Part shown: one piece after another, positions 42,824-55,570 of the stretch
Numbering within the stretch: position 1 is the stretch's first letter
Layout of the letters: each line of letters starts with the position of its first letter
NCBI GenBank assembly: GCA_003427395.1
Contig: BFEA01000295.1
Coordinates: forward strand, 637,891-701,890
Length of the DNA: 64,000 nucleotides
Direction: 5' to 3'
From: Chara braunii
Taxonomy: Eukaryota > Streptophyta > Charophyceae > Charales > Characeae
Made by a program: the position numbers and the translations under genes
The notes under the pieces: model-generated
What the model saw: the letters and a program-made list of their open reading frames with translations, nothing else
Database searches by the model: none
What the model was told of the DNA's origin: nothing

Positions 42824-44860
42824 ATGTCACAGAAAGGAGGGGTGGCGGGTCCTTCCAGGACAACTCCTGAGAGAGAAGGACGAAAGAGGATGCAGCAGGT
42901 AACAAAGGATTCTCAATGGATGCCAATCTACAAGAAAGGAGACAATTTGAGAGTATTCCTGAGGGATTTGAAAAGTATGTCTTCAGAAGAGAGTGGGATA
43001 CTCAGACCATGTTGCAGAAGGTGGCAGGATTGGGAGAGTGCAACGAGGTGATAGATGAGATTGCCTCAGATTGTCTGGGATGAATGACCTTCAAACTTGG
43101 AGGACTTTGAGGACAGTATTAACCTTTGTGCAGAAAAAAGAAAGAGGGGTGAAAAAAAAAAGTTGGAGCAAGTGATGAAGAGAATAGCACCAAGTGAGTA
43201 TGAGGTAGTGAAAAAATTCAGGGAGGAGTCGGAGACCTGGGGAGGTTTCCTTATCAAGATGAGAAAGACCTATCCCTTCGAGGTACAACAACAGAGAAAG
43301 AAACAAATACTTAAGGAACAGGGATTGTGGATTGACAAAAGAGGAGAAAAGATGAGAAGAAAAGCTCAAAAGGAGAATGAGGGAGTCGACACATCTCATC
43401 GAGAGGGGGATGACGAGGCTGGTGCTCAAGGTGGAGATGGCGCAATGAGGGAAGGTACAACACGAGGAAGGGAAGAGCGCATTGAGAAGGAAGTGGAAGA
43501 CAATGACATGATTCGAAAGGTAAAGAAGGGAGGTGAAAAGATGAAAAAAAAAAAAAAAAAGGAAAAAAATGAGGAGAAAATTGACAGGGCTGGACCGTCA
43601 GAAGGTGCTGGAGTAGCTACCTCAGGGGAACCTCCAAGGGAACAGGGCTCAAGAAGATTGACAGAGGAAGAAAGGCAGAGGAGAGAGGAAAACAACAAGG
43701 AATGGAGGAATGAAACTGTGACCTTGTTAAAAGAGAAGGAGTTGCCTTCAGACGCCCTCTTGAGCCTGAAACTGGAAAAGATATTACTCACTGAGATTGT
43801 GGTCAGTTCCAAATTGGCTTCTGATGTAAACAGATTGATCCGGTGGCATGAAATGCTCAGGGAAGATTGTGAATGACTCCTCGAGGGGGAAGCAGAAATA
43901 ACCGATAAGTTGGGAAGAGTGGAGGAAGGAAGAAGAAGGGAATTGAAAATTCTCATTCAGGAACTCCAAGACAGGATAAGAGAGAAGACAGAGTTGCTTA
44001 TGCAAGGGGTGGCAAGCCATGTCACCGAAATTCTGAAGGAGATTAAAAAATTGAGAATAAGGGAAGAAAAAAGAGATATGCAGTGGACAAGGTTGAAAAA
44101 TGAGGTGGAAAGTTTGAAGACTGAGGTAGAAAAGACAAAAATTGAACAGGGGAAGCTGAAAGTGAAGGTGGAGGCATTAAACACGACCATTGACATCAAG
44201 AGTAAGGAGGTGGAAACAGAAAAAATAGAGAGAGAAAGGTTGAAAAGACAAGTCGGTAAGTTGGAGGCAAAAGTCAGTGAGAAAGGTAAGGCGATTGAAT
44301 CAGAAAAAAGTGAAAGGAAGTAGGAGAGTGAGAAATGGGAAAAGAGATGGAAAAAGGTGGAAGAGGCTTTGAGAGGGTCCAAAGTGAATATTCAGGCGAA
44401 GGTCGAAGCGGAGGACATTAAAAAGGATGAGAACAAGAAGAAAAACCCAAAGGTGGAAAGAGAAGAGGTAAGACTTGATGATAAGCAAGACGAAGAGTTG
44501 ATGATTGGAATTGTCACCTTGCCATATGCGAATGCTGGAGGAACCTCGGTGATTGTTAACAGAGTGGGACAGGATAAGAAAATGTCTTATCTTGAAATAT
44601 TAATCGGGGCAACATCTCAGGATCTTCTATTATCTGCAAAGAGAACAAAGGAGGGGGGGGGGAAATTATGTTGGTATTGTATGAAGGGAATCCACATGAG
44701 AGATAAGTGCCCTGGTTTTAAGACAAATAGGGCTAAAGGGTTGGTTAGCCTCGATGAGAACAACATACTCATCGATAGAAAAGGAAATCTGATTAAGAGA
44801 ATCAAGGAAGGGTTCAGGGTCCAATTACATGAGCAGCTAGGACTCACCTTAGAGGATTAG
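42824..44860 (+). pseudogene. Gag-like coiled-coil protein with CCHC zinc knuckle, located 3' of integrase (element Z)
   Basis: About 680 codons. The N-terminus (QWMPIYKKGDNLRVFLRD...) is a capsid-like Gag start. It shifts phase between about 42965 and 43090, where the other phase reads FEKYVFRREWDTQTMLQKVAGLGE. From 43097 one phase runs to 44860 with only two stops: a TGA at 43874, probably from CGA, and a TAG at 44321, probably from CAG. A Lys/Glu-rich middle (about 43400-43720) is followed by a long heptad-like coiled coil (about 43910-44340), an acidic/basic linker, and CWYCMKGIHMRDKC (C-X2-C-X4-H-X4-C) near 44670. The C-terminal GNLIKRIKEGFRVQ resembles the spacer after the knuckle in element A. 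The product would be an RNA-binding particle protein. Its place after integrase and before the 3' LTR is unusual. Confidence 0.7.
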
Positions 44861-46372
44861 AGTAAAACAATTTTGAAATCTCTTTCAGATATGTGAGACA
44901 TAATTCTTATGAAAGATATTGTATAGTAGGGATTAAGGATAAAGGAAGTAGTGTGGTGAACTTGTTATTTACTCTTCATACGAGCATCTGATAAGGTGTT
45001 TTAGTCAATTAAAGAGTGTGTACTCCAATTTTTCACATTTGCTAGGATTAGGAGATTTTGTAGTATCATGTATGTTCTTTCGACTCGACATTTGTACTCT
45101 ATTAGTTGAGGATAGATCAGACGTATGATTCATTTTCTGTCATGAGGCTCTGTGCGTCAGTCTGGATTAGTCTTAGACCTATACTTTATATTCAGTTGGT
45201 CCAGTGTCTGGTTTGGATGAATGAGATATGTATTTTGAATATGAAAGACAATTATGTTGTCAAATCTTCAACTATGATGATCAGAAAAGCGCCTAAGTGT
45301 GCAAGAATGACAAAATAGAATATGACTTGCACAGTCTGAAAGCTGTTTTGTATTTATGATCATTCATTTTCATACCTTGTTTATATGGTTATTATTGAAA
45401 GAGACCCTGGAAAGGGGTATGAAAAAGTCAAAATTATGATGCATTTGAGAAACCCTGCGAGTCAGGGAGATGTATGTTATGAATAGGAATGAATGTTTTT
45501 CTACCTTTTGACGAGACAGGAGGTCAAACAAATACCTTTTATACTCTCTTTATGGATATTTTTGTTGAGGCGACAACTCCATTCTGCTGATTCTCAACTG
45601 TCGGTGGGGACATTGTTTGCGGCAGGGAAACCCGCCTGATTCTGGGACCCCTCATGACTGACCTGTGGTTGTGAGTCACAAATGGTTTTGTGTGTGGTGA
45701 TTTTTATGATTATAAGAACTAAGTTTTGGCTAATAGCTGGTAGGGGGCGTCGTCTGCGGCAGGAAAACCCGCCTGATTCTGGGACCCTCCACTTGACTTT
45801 AGTCTATCTTGAAAGTGACATTGTCAACAAGCATGAAATTTTGAAAAAATAGAAACATTGAGTTTTTATTTGATAAAAGATTATGAGAGTTTGCTCCTTG
45901 AGCAAAGCTTATGAATGAGATTGACAAAAATGTATGACAAAAGTGAAAGAACCTACTTATAAAAATAAGGTTCGTGGGCAAAAAATATTAATTTAATATA
46001 TTTTTAAAGGCTTAAAAAATACCTCTGCCCATTTGTTTTTTCTAGCGTCCAGAATGAGTAGCTTGTGTATGACAATAAATGACCTGTGAAGTTGAGCTTA
46101 GCATGACCCAACCCATGAGATAAATTTGTAACCTGTAGAGTAAGATTAGTCAGACTAACTATTTCGGTTAGCCGGAAGAGTGAGATGTCTGATTTCCATA
46201 CATCGAAATGTTCTTTTGAAGGAAAGCTGAAAAAGGGAAACGGTGAGGGTCTTCAAACTACAACTTCATCCAGAAAATCAGATTTCTGATAAATTGTCGC
46301 ACCAGAAGACCTTTAGTTTGCATTTAGATTCTTCCAGCGATGGGGACGTCGCTTAATGCGGTCCAGGAAGAC
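44861..46372 (+). other. 3' untranslated internal region of element Z
   Basis: No supported gene. A direct repeat with core GGCAGG.AAACCCGCCTGAT occurs at 45619-45652 and 45754-45790, resembling in position the direct repeat in element A's 3' region. The end reads AGCGA/TCGCT hairpin (about 46337-46353), then TTAATGCGGTCCAGGAAGAC and the LTR start. This parallels element A base for base in arrangement, so 46373 is a true 3' LTR boundary. Confidence 0.6.
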
Positions 46373-46377
46373 TGTCG

Positions 46378-46407
46378 GAGCGAACACCCTTACAAGGGTA
46401 TTCGCTC
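46378..46407 (+). other. LTR 5'-terminal hairpin (LTR-Z)
   Basis: GAGCGAA pairs with TTCGCTC and ACCCTT pairs with AAGGGT, all perfect, over a 2-base apex. Outer arms differ from those in element A (GGCAGA/TCTGCC) at several positions on both sides together, while the inner ACCCT/AGGGT is constant. Confidence 0.75.
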
Positions 46408-46904
46408 ATAATATTACATTCGACACAATGTCAATGCTGATTACCATACCAAGAGTGGTCAGGAGTAAAGAGTAAGATCTATCGGCATGACGCCGTGAAG
46501 CGAATTCCTCGGTCATTGGAGTCGGGACTACCTATGGAAAAGTGTCGTCACTGCGCCGAGCAGCGACTACCAGGATTGGGTTTCTAGAAGAACCAACTTT
46601 TGTCTCCTTCTGCTCGGCTTGAAGTGTCGGGCACATCTACCTTTACCTAGGGTGGTACCGGCTTACCTACAGCTTGAGTGTTTTCCCTGCTGCGACCCTC
46701 AATGTCGTGGCCACAAGTAAGTACCGGCCCCTCGGGCCTTCCGATCACCTAAGTACCCTTGAGGGTCACACACACCCTCGAGCTGACAAACACTCAAACA
46801 AAGACACAGACCAATAAGCGTACACACGCACACAAAGCCGGGACTGGGCCGGTCTGCTAGCTGGGGCAGACCCGAATACTATACTTATACAAGAGCAGCT
46901 CCCT

Positions 46905-47080
46905 TTTTTTCGAAGTGGGAGCTAGCTCAGTGGGTTTCGGGGTAGGTTGTTAAGTTAAAGATATGTGGATCGAACCCACCTGGCCCCTGAGCTGATTCCT
47001 TTTTAACAAGGAGTTCCGCTACGATTTTCACATTGTCCCGGTGAGTCCGGGGCTCGAACCCGTGACCTCAGGTTCAAAAG
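46905..47080 (-). other. tRNA-like/SINE-like segments in LTR-Z
   Basis: GGAGCTAGCTCAGTGGG is a perfect A-box-like start on the plus strand. GTGGATCGAACCCACC and CCGGGGCTCGAACCCGTGACCTCA are reverse B boxes (minus-strand GGTTCGATCC and GGTTCGAGCC). The first segment folds as a long hairpin (CTAGCTCAG with CTGAGCT). The second looks like the 3' half of a tRNA or tRNA-derived SINE on the minus strand. Neither makes a full tRNA. Confidence 0.45.
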
Positions 47081-49012
47081 TAGTTGAAATTAGTGCTAGT
47101 TAGCCCTCGGAAAAACGAGGGCATTACACTTGGCAGGAAGAAGTAGATAGTAGTTAGATTCTTTCTTTTAATTTATTTTTGTTTTTCTGATATCAGTTAG
47201 ATTCGTTTTTATTTTATCGGTTGATCCTCTCTGATTCTGAAGACGTTCTCCGCTGATCCACTTTTAATGAACCTGCTCTTGATAGACGGATGGGTTCATG
47301 CGGTTTTCGAAAACCTTGGTCCGCATACTCGAATTGAAGGCTCGACGGGCAATGCAGCGCACGAACGAAGAGCGCGGCTGAAAGGCGAGAGAGGGATACC
47401 GGGAGAAAACAAAAGTGAGAGGCGCCTGCGAGAAGTGGAACGCGAAGAAGAAGAGTGAGAAAGAAGGAGAAGAAGAAGACGAAGGAGAAAAAAAAGAAGA
47501 AAGGGAAAACTTGAAGGAAAAAGAGAAAGAGAAGGGGAGGGGTTGATTTACCTGGTGTCTGCACAGCTCACTTTTGCGAATGCCCTGCCCCGCAGACTGG
47601 TAATCCCAACTCGATATCCGCTGCATGAGAAAGTGGATCGATCATTTGCACGACTTGGTGGAATAGGCGTTTGCGTTTGTTGTGTCCTTGGTGTACTTGA
47701 CTTCGTGACATAATCGTGCTACAGAGCCGAGACAACAGGTAAGTCTCCAACCCCGTAGCTACCTCACTCTACCTTCATCAATTGAACAAGCGATATCGAA
47801 TGAACCTACCGCTAGAACATGAAGATATACATTGTCACACTTGTTCGTGTGGCTGCGTGTGTGTGTGTGTATATGTCGCGCGGCTGGTTCACGGTACTCC
47901 CCATGATAGAATGAGTGAAATCGGTGAAATTTCCACTAGAATGTGGAAGTATGCACTTCCATGTGTGTTCATATGTGTGTGAGTGTGTGTGTGCGAGAGA
48001 GAGAGAAAGGGAGAATGTGCGTGTGTATGTGGGTGGAGGAAAAAAAAACGAGGTAAGAGGAAAACAAGAGAGGACGAAGAGGAGAGGGAGGAAGGGAACA
48101 AGCAGAGTCTTACCTGCTCTATGATCTTACTTACGGTCGATAACGGCGATGTTCTCGGCGTGAGTTTGGGAAAATGGATCGATGCCATAAGTTCGAGGAG
48201 CTCGGGGAGGAGAAGGGGTTACAAGAGGAAAGGGCTGATCGAAGGAGGGAAAACGACCGATTCCCTCAAACACAACGCACTCTTCTTTTGTCCGTATCAG
48301 GTCGAAAATATAGTCATATTCCTTTCACGAGTAGACGTTGAGAAAAGAGGGAACGCAAAGCGAGAAAGGGGGAAGAAGAAGACGAGGGAGGAGGAGAGAG
48401 AGAACAAGGGCGAGGTATCGCACAGGAAGGGGTGAAAGAGCGACAGGTCAGGACGAGCGCGATGCAAAGGGGAAGAAGGCGCGAGGGTACTTGTGAGGAA
48501 GAAGGTGTGAAGGAGCAAGGGAGAGGGAAGTCGAAGTGAGAAGAAAGGAGACGCGAAGGAGAAAGGATGAAGGAAATAGAGAAGATGGGGAGAACGAAGA
48601 AGGGGAATGAGGAAGAAGGTATGGAAGAATCAATGGACACAGTGGCTACGAAAACGGGGATCGAACGATGATACAAGTTGGATCATACGAATACGACGCC
48701 CGTGGATCTTGACCATTGCATCCGGTCGGCGAAAAATCCCAAAGCACCACGCACCTTATTTTGTCTGAACTGAAAAATAGGCAATATACATTTTCTACCA
48801 TTATTATTATTATTACTATTATCGTATTATTATTATTTTATTGTTGTTTTTGTCATGATTGTCGTTGGACATTATTATTACTATTATTATTATTATTATT
48901 ATTAGTTTACTGGGTCTGCATTCCCTGTAAGTTGTCCGTTATGTGACTATGAGAGAGAGGGAGAAGAGAGGGAGAGAGAGAAAGGGAAGGAGAGGAGGTG
49001 AATGGTGGTCTT

Positions 49013-49401
49013 TGGGTGCGAATAACATCTGTATGTTGCGGAGCGAGGTTGTGAGTGGAGCGAGAGTGTTACCTGGTGTAGGAAGCGTGTGGCATTGACC
49101 GCTATCTGGTCATACTTCGGGAGAGTTGTTGTCGTTATCTTCGGCACTGTAGTAGTAGGCTAGATAGTATCTGTCATTCATAGTATGGGCGATGGAGCAC
49201 CATATAAAGATATCGACTTTGATTCTTCATTGATGATGATGATGAGCCTTAGCAATATCGTCAAGTATGAGCTCTTGGTGTCTTCTTTATTTAATGAAAC
49301 TCGTGATGGAATTCTACTGTTGGCACGAGGTCTCGACTAGCTGATCACATTCGTATAATGTTGTTGATTTTTTAAGTCTGCTATCTCTCATTTGTTACTA
49401 A

Positions 49402-49444
<43 letters not shown>

Positions 49445-50098
49445 GTCATTATTATTATCATGATTTATTATTATTTTATTTGCTTTTCATGTGACAATCC
49501 TACCCACGATCTTTCTTACATACTCGTGACGTCTATGTAAGGATCGAGGGTGTGGGTGATGCGAGAGACATACCTGGTGCGTGAAGCAAGCGACGCTGAT
49601 CGATATCTGCTTGTATTTCAGAAGGCTGTTGACGTCACCAACGACATTATAGTATAGGTTAGATTGGATCGGTCATCTGTAGTCTAGGCGCCGAGTGCCA
49701 AATAGGATATCGACGTTGATTATGTGTTGATGACGATGAGACTATTCCGACATTGTTAAGCTTTTGTGGTGCTCTTATTTGGTGGAACTCGTGATGCAGT
49801 TCTGCTATCGGTTCGAGGTGATAACTATCTAATATCATGTATATGATGCTGCTTGGTTCTCTGGAATTCGCCATTGCTCATATGAAGAAACAGGTAGGGG
49901 GAAGGGAGACACCGTCACCCCAAAATCGGACCAGAGAGCTAGCTTGTATTCCTTCGCCGTCATATTATTACGTGTTATTGCTATTATTATTATTACTATT
50001 ACTATTGTTATTATTATTATTATTATTATTATTGGTATTATTAATATTAATATGATTATTATTATTATTATTATTGTTATTATTATTATTATTATCAT
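49013..50098 (+). repeat. Two diverged tandem units of about 540 bp, each ending in (ATT)n
   Basis: 49013-49475 and 49548-50098 share, in order, a TACCTGGTG.G..GAAGC box, GACGATATCT-like and GGTTAGAT...ATCGGTCAT-like boxes, GATATCGAC.TTGATT, GAACTCGTGATG.A.TTCT.CT and GAGGT, then an ATT/TTA tract. Similar TACCTGG and ATT parts recur near 48790-48905, 51150-51250, 52480-52890 and 53355-53490, so much of LTR-Z grew by repetition of this module. Open frames here encode only Ile/Asn runs. Confidence 0.6.
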
Positions 50099-50319
50099 CT
50101 TTGGTCATTCTTTTCTCTTTTATCCTTTCCGAAAATGCATCAGCCCCACTGTATCTCAATTACGGGCAGACTGCGTATGAATAGCGATACCTTGCTGGGG
50201 TGTTGGGAAAAAGGAAAAAGAAGGAGAAGAAGAAGGCGAGAGAGATTCCGAAGGAGAAGGAGAAGAGGAGATGGAGAAGAGATAGAGAAAGAAGGAGAAG
50301 GAAAACAAGAGAGAGAGAA

Positions 50320-50620
50320 AGAAGATATACAGACAAATACGGACAATGACAGACAAGAAACAGACAGTCATACAGACAGCCAGACAAAAAAACAGAAGAA
50401 CGGACGAACAACATAAACAAACAAACAAACAACATAAAAAAGACAAACAAGCAACATAAACAGACAAACAAATCAACACAGACCGAGCAAACATGAACAA
50501 ACAGAACAAACACAGAAATACAGACGCGGATAACTATGCATAACGGACTGAGACAAAAGCATACATACATGCAGACACAGCTGCAAACGGGCAAACAAAC
50601 ATAATCAAAAGAGCAGTCGG
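50320..50620. repeat. (CAGA)n / (AAACA)n-like low-complexity tract
   Basis: Imperfect ACAGACAG and ACAAACAA repeats. A second CAGACAG tract lies at about 51650-51880. No gene. Confidence 0.8.
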
Positions 50621-53445
50621 GCACTGAGAAGGCAAACATGGACGCAGTCGCTCAGGCAGAACTTCCGCATGATTCACGCAGCAAGTGAATGAATGGCTGG
50701 ACGATGTCTTTGGACCTCTATTTCTGTTCGCTACTGGGTTGCCTCGTCTCCACCGGCCCTGAGTATGCACAGTTCCACACGGTACTTGCTGAACTGGACT
50801 TTGATGAGATCGGGGCTGGGTACTGCAGACTCAGCATGGCAGGCTACACGCCTGCCAGCTTGCCTTTGATCTGCTGCAAGCAACGTTTGATGGACCACTT
50901 TCGGACCTTCCGGAAGTCTGTAAGCTTGACCCTTCGATACTGTAGCAACCACGACCTTAATCTCTCAAAGGCTACAACAGCCACGATTTCCAAAACCTGC
51001 TAAGACCTACAGATGACAGATCTACAGATCGAGCCCTTACAACCTACGGACCTATGACAACCTACTGACTGTTGCCGAGCGAAGAGCAACCCAGACCCCT
51101 TTTATATGTATCGAACCAGAAAGGTAGACCGTATACATCCGTCTTCGCTGATTTATTATTATTATTACAAATATCTTATTATTCTTTTATGTTTTTGATT
51201 ATTATTATTATCATTTGCTGTTGATATTATTCTCATTATTGATATTACTTTTACTATTATTCTGATTTTAATTTATTCGGTTTTGCATCCGTTGTTTGCC
51301 ATATGCAAGGGTGAAGGCTTGATGGATGTGCAATGCATTCGCCGACGACGCAATGGATCAATCCGTCATCCGCCCCGCTTGTTGAAAAGGTGCATATGCC
51401 TATCATTTTCCCCATAATTGAGGTCTCAATACGCTGCCCATCGTGTCTGGTCGTGTGCGCAGCGATTCTGCTGCGTCTAGAGTAAGGGGTATGAATGTTA
51501 CCGTCCTCTGTCTCTTGAGGGCCGCCTGCGTCAAGTTCAATGGGTGTTGCCGACGACAACAGGCACGTCTAGATCCAAAAGGAGATGGGGATGGTGAGCA
51601 ACAGAAGATAGAGCTGCAGACAGTTGCAGTCATGACAGACATAGACAGACAACCCATGTACAATTCGACAACCAGGCAGAGAAACAGACAAACAGACCAA
51701 TAGATACTAGCAGCAATAGATAAGTCAGACAGACAGTCAGTCAGACCGACTGACATCGACAAACACAGACAGTCACGGGAAGACACACGCAGACAGACAT
51801 GAGACAGACACAGTCAAGACAAATTCGGACAGACAGAAGGACATGAGGCAGACAGACATGTCTGACACATTCGGACAGACAAAAGGACACGAAGAGGGAG
51901 AGCACGCATGCATAAAGAAAAACATATGGACAGAGAGAATACAAAAGGGGGAATAGAGAACAAGAGTTATCCACCTTTCGGTTAAAACGCAACTATTGGG
52001 TTGCTGTGTCCTGCACTGATGAGTGCTTGATGACTGGATCTCCGAATTAGTTTAATGTGATAGTCTGGTGAGGCTTCTGAGTTTGTGCATACCCTGACTC
52101 TGGAACCCTGGTCACCACTGTACATTTCGGGTGATCTCAGAATGTGTGTGTGTGTATATGTGTGTGCGTGTGTGTGTGTTGTCCTATCCATTAGATGCTC
52201 AAAACAAGCATGGCTGTCCCCGATTGTTTCATCAGACTTTCACCGAATTCATTAGGAGAATGAACCTCGACAATCTGCCTATGATGCATTTGACTGATGA
52301 ATAAGGATTACCACGTCAACCGGAGTTAGTGATACACTTGAGGAAAGTGGTCAGCTTACACACGCCAACCCTACAGTCCCAACAGTCTGTCGGCTTGCAT
52401 CCCTGACAAGAACGACAGTAGAGTGATACTGTGGGTATGTGTGTGGGGGGATGTCATAAGAAAATGATAAAAAGGAACGGCATATACCTGGCCTCGGCGA
52501 TAGTTACCAGGGTCGACCTCTCCATGCAGTTGGTTTTACTGCTGACGTCGATAACTGCCTTGTCAATTCGTAAGCTGACGATAGCAGCATAGTAGTGTGG
52601 GCGCAAAAACGCCAAGTGGGAGAAGGGTTGAGCACTTATGTTTGGTAATGACGAGAATATGCTCTCACTGGGAATCGGATTCAATGATTGGTTTTTGGCC
52701 GGTAGAGTAGCAATGCATTATTGCTTTCCGGAGAATGTAGGACTTTTATGCCTTCAATATGATTTCGCAGTCTGTAATCTGTTTTTTCTGCCATTCCCTA
52801 TTTTTACATTATCATTATTATTATTATTATAATAATTATTATTAATATTTTATTATTATTATTATTATTATTTATTATTATTATTATTATTATTTCAATA
52901 GTTGTGACCCCAGGACGTGGGTTGATGAGCTGGGGCACATACGGCGTGAGGCCGACACATTACGAGGTGGCGTCAGACCACTGAAAACGCGGCATAGTCG
53001 CCTCGTCCACACGCAGGCACTGAGCGGAGTGGGTTACAGTCGGGCAGCAGGACACCAATAGGCTATGGCCATGCATGCAGAAACCACAAGCATGCGCCCA
53101 CTTAATTTGGCAAGCAGGCTGAACAGTTAGCACGCACTCATGACCCTATGGAACCGGCATACAGAACAACTAGCAGGTTGCTATGTCCAGGGTTGTGCGG
53201 CGCAAGTAAGGGGGTGCATGTGGGCTAAAACAAAGGAGATGCCAGGAAAGAAAGAAGGAGTAGGAAGGGTGAAGAAGAAGGGTGAAGAGAGAAAAAAAAG
53301 AAGGGAAGAGAAGGAGAAGGGAAAGAGAAAAAATTGACAGGACACTATCCCGTTTACTATTATTACCATTGTTGTTATCATTTATCGTTACCCTTACTAC
53401 TATTATTATTTCTTTAATATTAATATTATTATTATTATCATATAC

Positions 53446-53490
<45 letters not shown>

Positions 53491-53544
53491 TTGTTTTTTT
53501 TACTGCTATCAATGAGAATCATAGGATAGAAATTAAAAGAATAC

Positions 53545-53880
53545 GAGGCATTGGAAAGGAGTGAGGCGTGGTCACCATGTGACGGCACCTACCTCCTACA
53601 CTCTCCTCCGTTCTCTCGTTGATCTAATCCCTTCAATTCTTTCTTCTCCATACCTATTCAGCGATATGATTAAAAATCATTATCATTGTTTGAAGATAAT
53701 GAGGGGGGGGATCAGATATGAAAGAGTATGGGGCACTTGAGAGGAGAGACATCGTCACCGTGTGACGATGCTTACCTCCTCCATCCTTCCCCATTATTCC
53801 GTATTCTAACCCCCTCATTTCCCTATATGTCGACAACTATCTGAAGTGATATGATGTCTCTCTGAATCGAAAATCTACTC
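53545..53880 (+). repeat. Two tandem units of about 165 bp with a GTCAC/GTGAC hairpin
   Basis: GTCACcatGTGAC in the first unit and GTCACcgtGTGAC in the second sit before CTTACCTCCT / CCTACCTCCT and a C/T-rich stretch. The flanking bases (TGG/GGC; ATCG/CGAT) differ. Confidence 0.5.
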
Positions 53881-54399
53881 TATGGAAAAGAACGACCAGA
53901 ACAGGTCGGTACAACAGGGCGATTGCGGGAACTCTGCCGGAGTTCTAAAGGAAATCTGGAGGCAGGGAACTATAAGGTACGCGTCACCTATTCCTTTCCC
54001 ATATACCCTTGCAGGCTACGCCCTTCTATCAGACTGCCGGAGTAATTGTATGATATACTGTTTATGGTTTTCTTCAGGAATAAAGTATCGAGAGCGAAAT
54101 GACTATATGATTGACATGAAAACCCTGCCTGATGAAAGAAAAGGAACATAGGAAAACCAAAAAGGAACCTAGTCTGCTCGGTTCTGAAACATAAGGCAGT
54201 GTGATGAAGACTCCGAGGGGTCATCACACTGCTTGCATGAGCTAACTGAGACGGATGACATGGTACCCGCCGTGCGGAATTATCCTTCCATTCATCTGAC
54301 CGAAGTAACAATTTGATGTAATGTCTGTTTGATTTCGACATTGGTAGCGAGAAGATGTCGTGCATCTTCTCTATTGACTTATGGGCTACTTATAGGGGG

Positions 54400-55570
54400 C
54401 AAATTGATCCGGTACTCCCGTGGGGTATATGTCTTCAAATAACTGACAAACACAAAGTGATCCGATACTCCCGTGGGGTACATGTCTTAAACAACTCACA
54501 AAAGCAAAGTGATCCGGTACTCCCGTGGGGTACATGTCTTCAATGATTAACAAAAGCAAAGTTAATCCGGTACTCCCGTGGGATACCTGTCTTCAATAAC
54601 TAACAGAAACAAAAGGTAGTAGGAGGCTCCCGTGGGGTTCTCCAATCACCAATCGAACCAGACTGGGAAGGGAATTGAGTACTCCCGGATGAGTACGCGA
54701 ACTCCTAAGTTTGGAACGATCTGTCCGACTTCCCGTGGGAGTCAACTTACCTTTTGCTTCATTTACGATGCATAGGCCAGTTAGGTAAACTGTCAGGGCA
54801 ACTCAACCAAGAGTTGTTTTGATTGATCTCATACGGATCAAACTGGTAGTAGGATGACTCCCAGGAGGGTTATCATAATACTTGTTTGATCTGGAGATCA
54901 ACTAACGGGGGGAAATAAATGAGGTGATTGTATTTGGGCAGTAGAGGGATACTCCCAGGTGAGTAACCCTACTACTTGTTTGAGTGTAATTGATGGATGG
55001 CATGATTGATTACTAACGGCCTATCCATTTAACATTGATGCAGGAAATGGGAGACTCCCGTGGGGTCATCCTATTGCTTGCTTGACTCTATCTTAACAAG
55101 TCTAATAAGATACTCTAGCAAGAGAGGATCTGAAGTTTGCTTGAGTCTGCTAACTTAATCCTAGCTAGTCCGACCCTGAGAGAGTAGTAGGTTGACTTCC
55201 GTAGGGTCATTCTATTACACTCTTTTGAGGATAGGCTGGGTTTTAATCAAGGAATAATAGGAGGCTTCCATGAATACCGCCTATTACTAACTTAATTTCA
55301 TATTGATACCTGGATCTGGGATGCGTTTTTATTGCAAGTGTTGAGATGCTTCGAAAAAGACCTCCTCAGCTACTTGTTGTCACTACTAAAATGATACTCC
55401 CGGATGAGTTATCCGATCGCTTGAACAAGAATGCTTGAGCTGCTTGGTTGAATGAGGGATGCCCGGACATTGAAGGGTGGCTGAGTGCTTCCGTGGGGCT
55501 ACTCGACTACTCCTTTGACTAACCGATTTGCCTGGAATTGATCAAGTGGTGGAAGATTCCCGGTGAATAA
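54400..55570 (+). repeat. Hairpin array, core ACTCCCGTGGGGT (LTR-Z)
   Basis: About fifteen units with core CTCCCGTGGG or CTCCCAGGTGAG and changing complementary arms: GTAC/GTAC near 54412, 54467 and 54517; GGTA/TACC near 54570; GTACTC/GAGTAC near 54680; GACT/AGTC near 54727; and a long example near 54945-54975 where TACTC/GAGTA is extended by GTAGAGGG/CCCTACTAC. It sits at the same relative place in the LTR as the arrays in LTR-f/d and LTR-B. Confidence 0.7.

Noticed and set aside
46905-47000. A functional tRNA gene
   Set aside because: A-box-like and B-box-like parts are on opposite strands or too close, and no anticodon arm can be drawn.
47889-48676. Ser/Leu/Phe-rich minus-strand open frames near the GTGTGT and purine tracts
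   Set aside because: Low-complexity purine/pyrimidine-biased sequence in LTR-Z without any motif or conservation.
49835-50180. Open frames encoding poly-Ile or poly-Asn
   Set aside because: They are translations of the (ATT)n microsatellite.
50156-50639. Cys/Phe/Leu-rich open frames on the minus strand resembling membrane proteins
   Set aside because: They come from the CAGACA/AAACA low-complexity tract.
52010-52060. CTGATGAGTG...CCGAATTAG as a hammerhead ribozyme, as found in retrozyme LTRs
   Set aside because: The core GAAA after stem II is missing and stems I and III cannot be formed.
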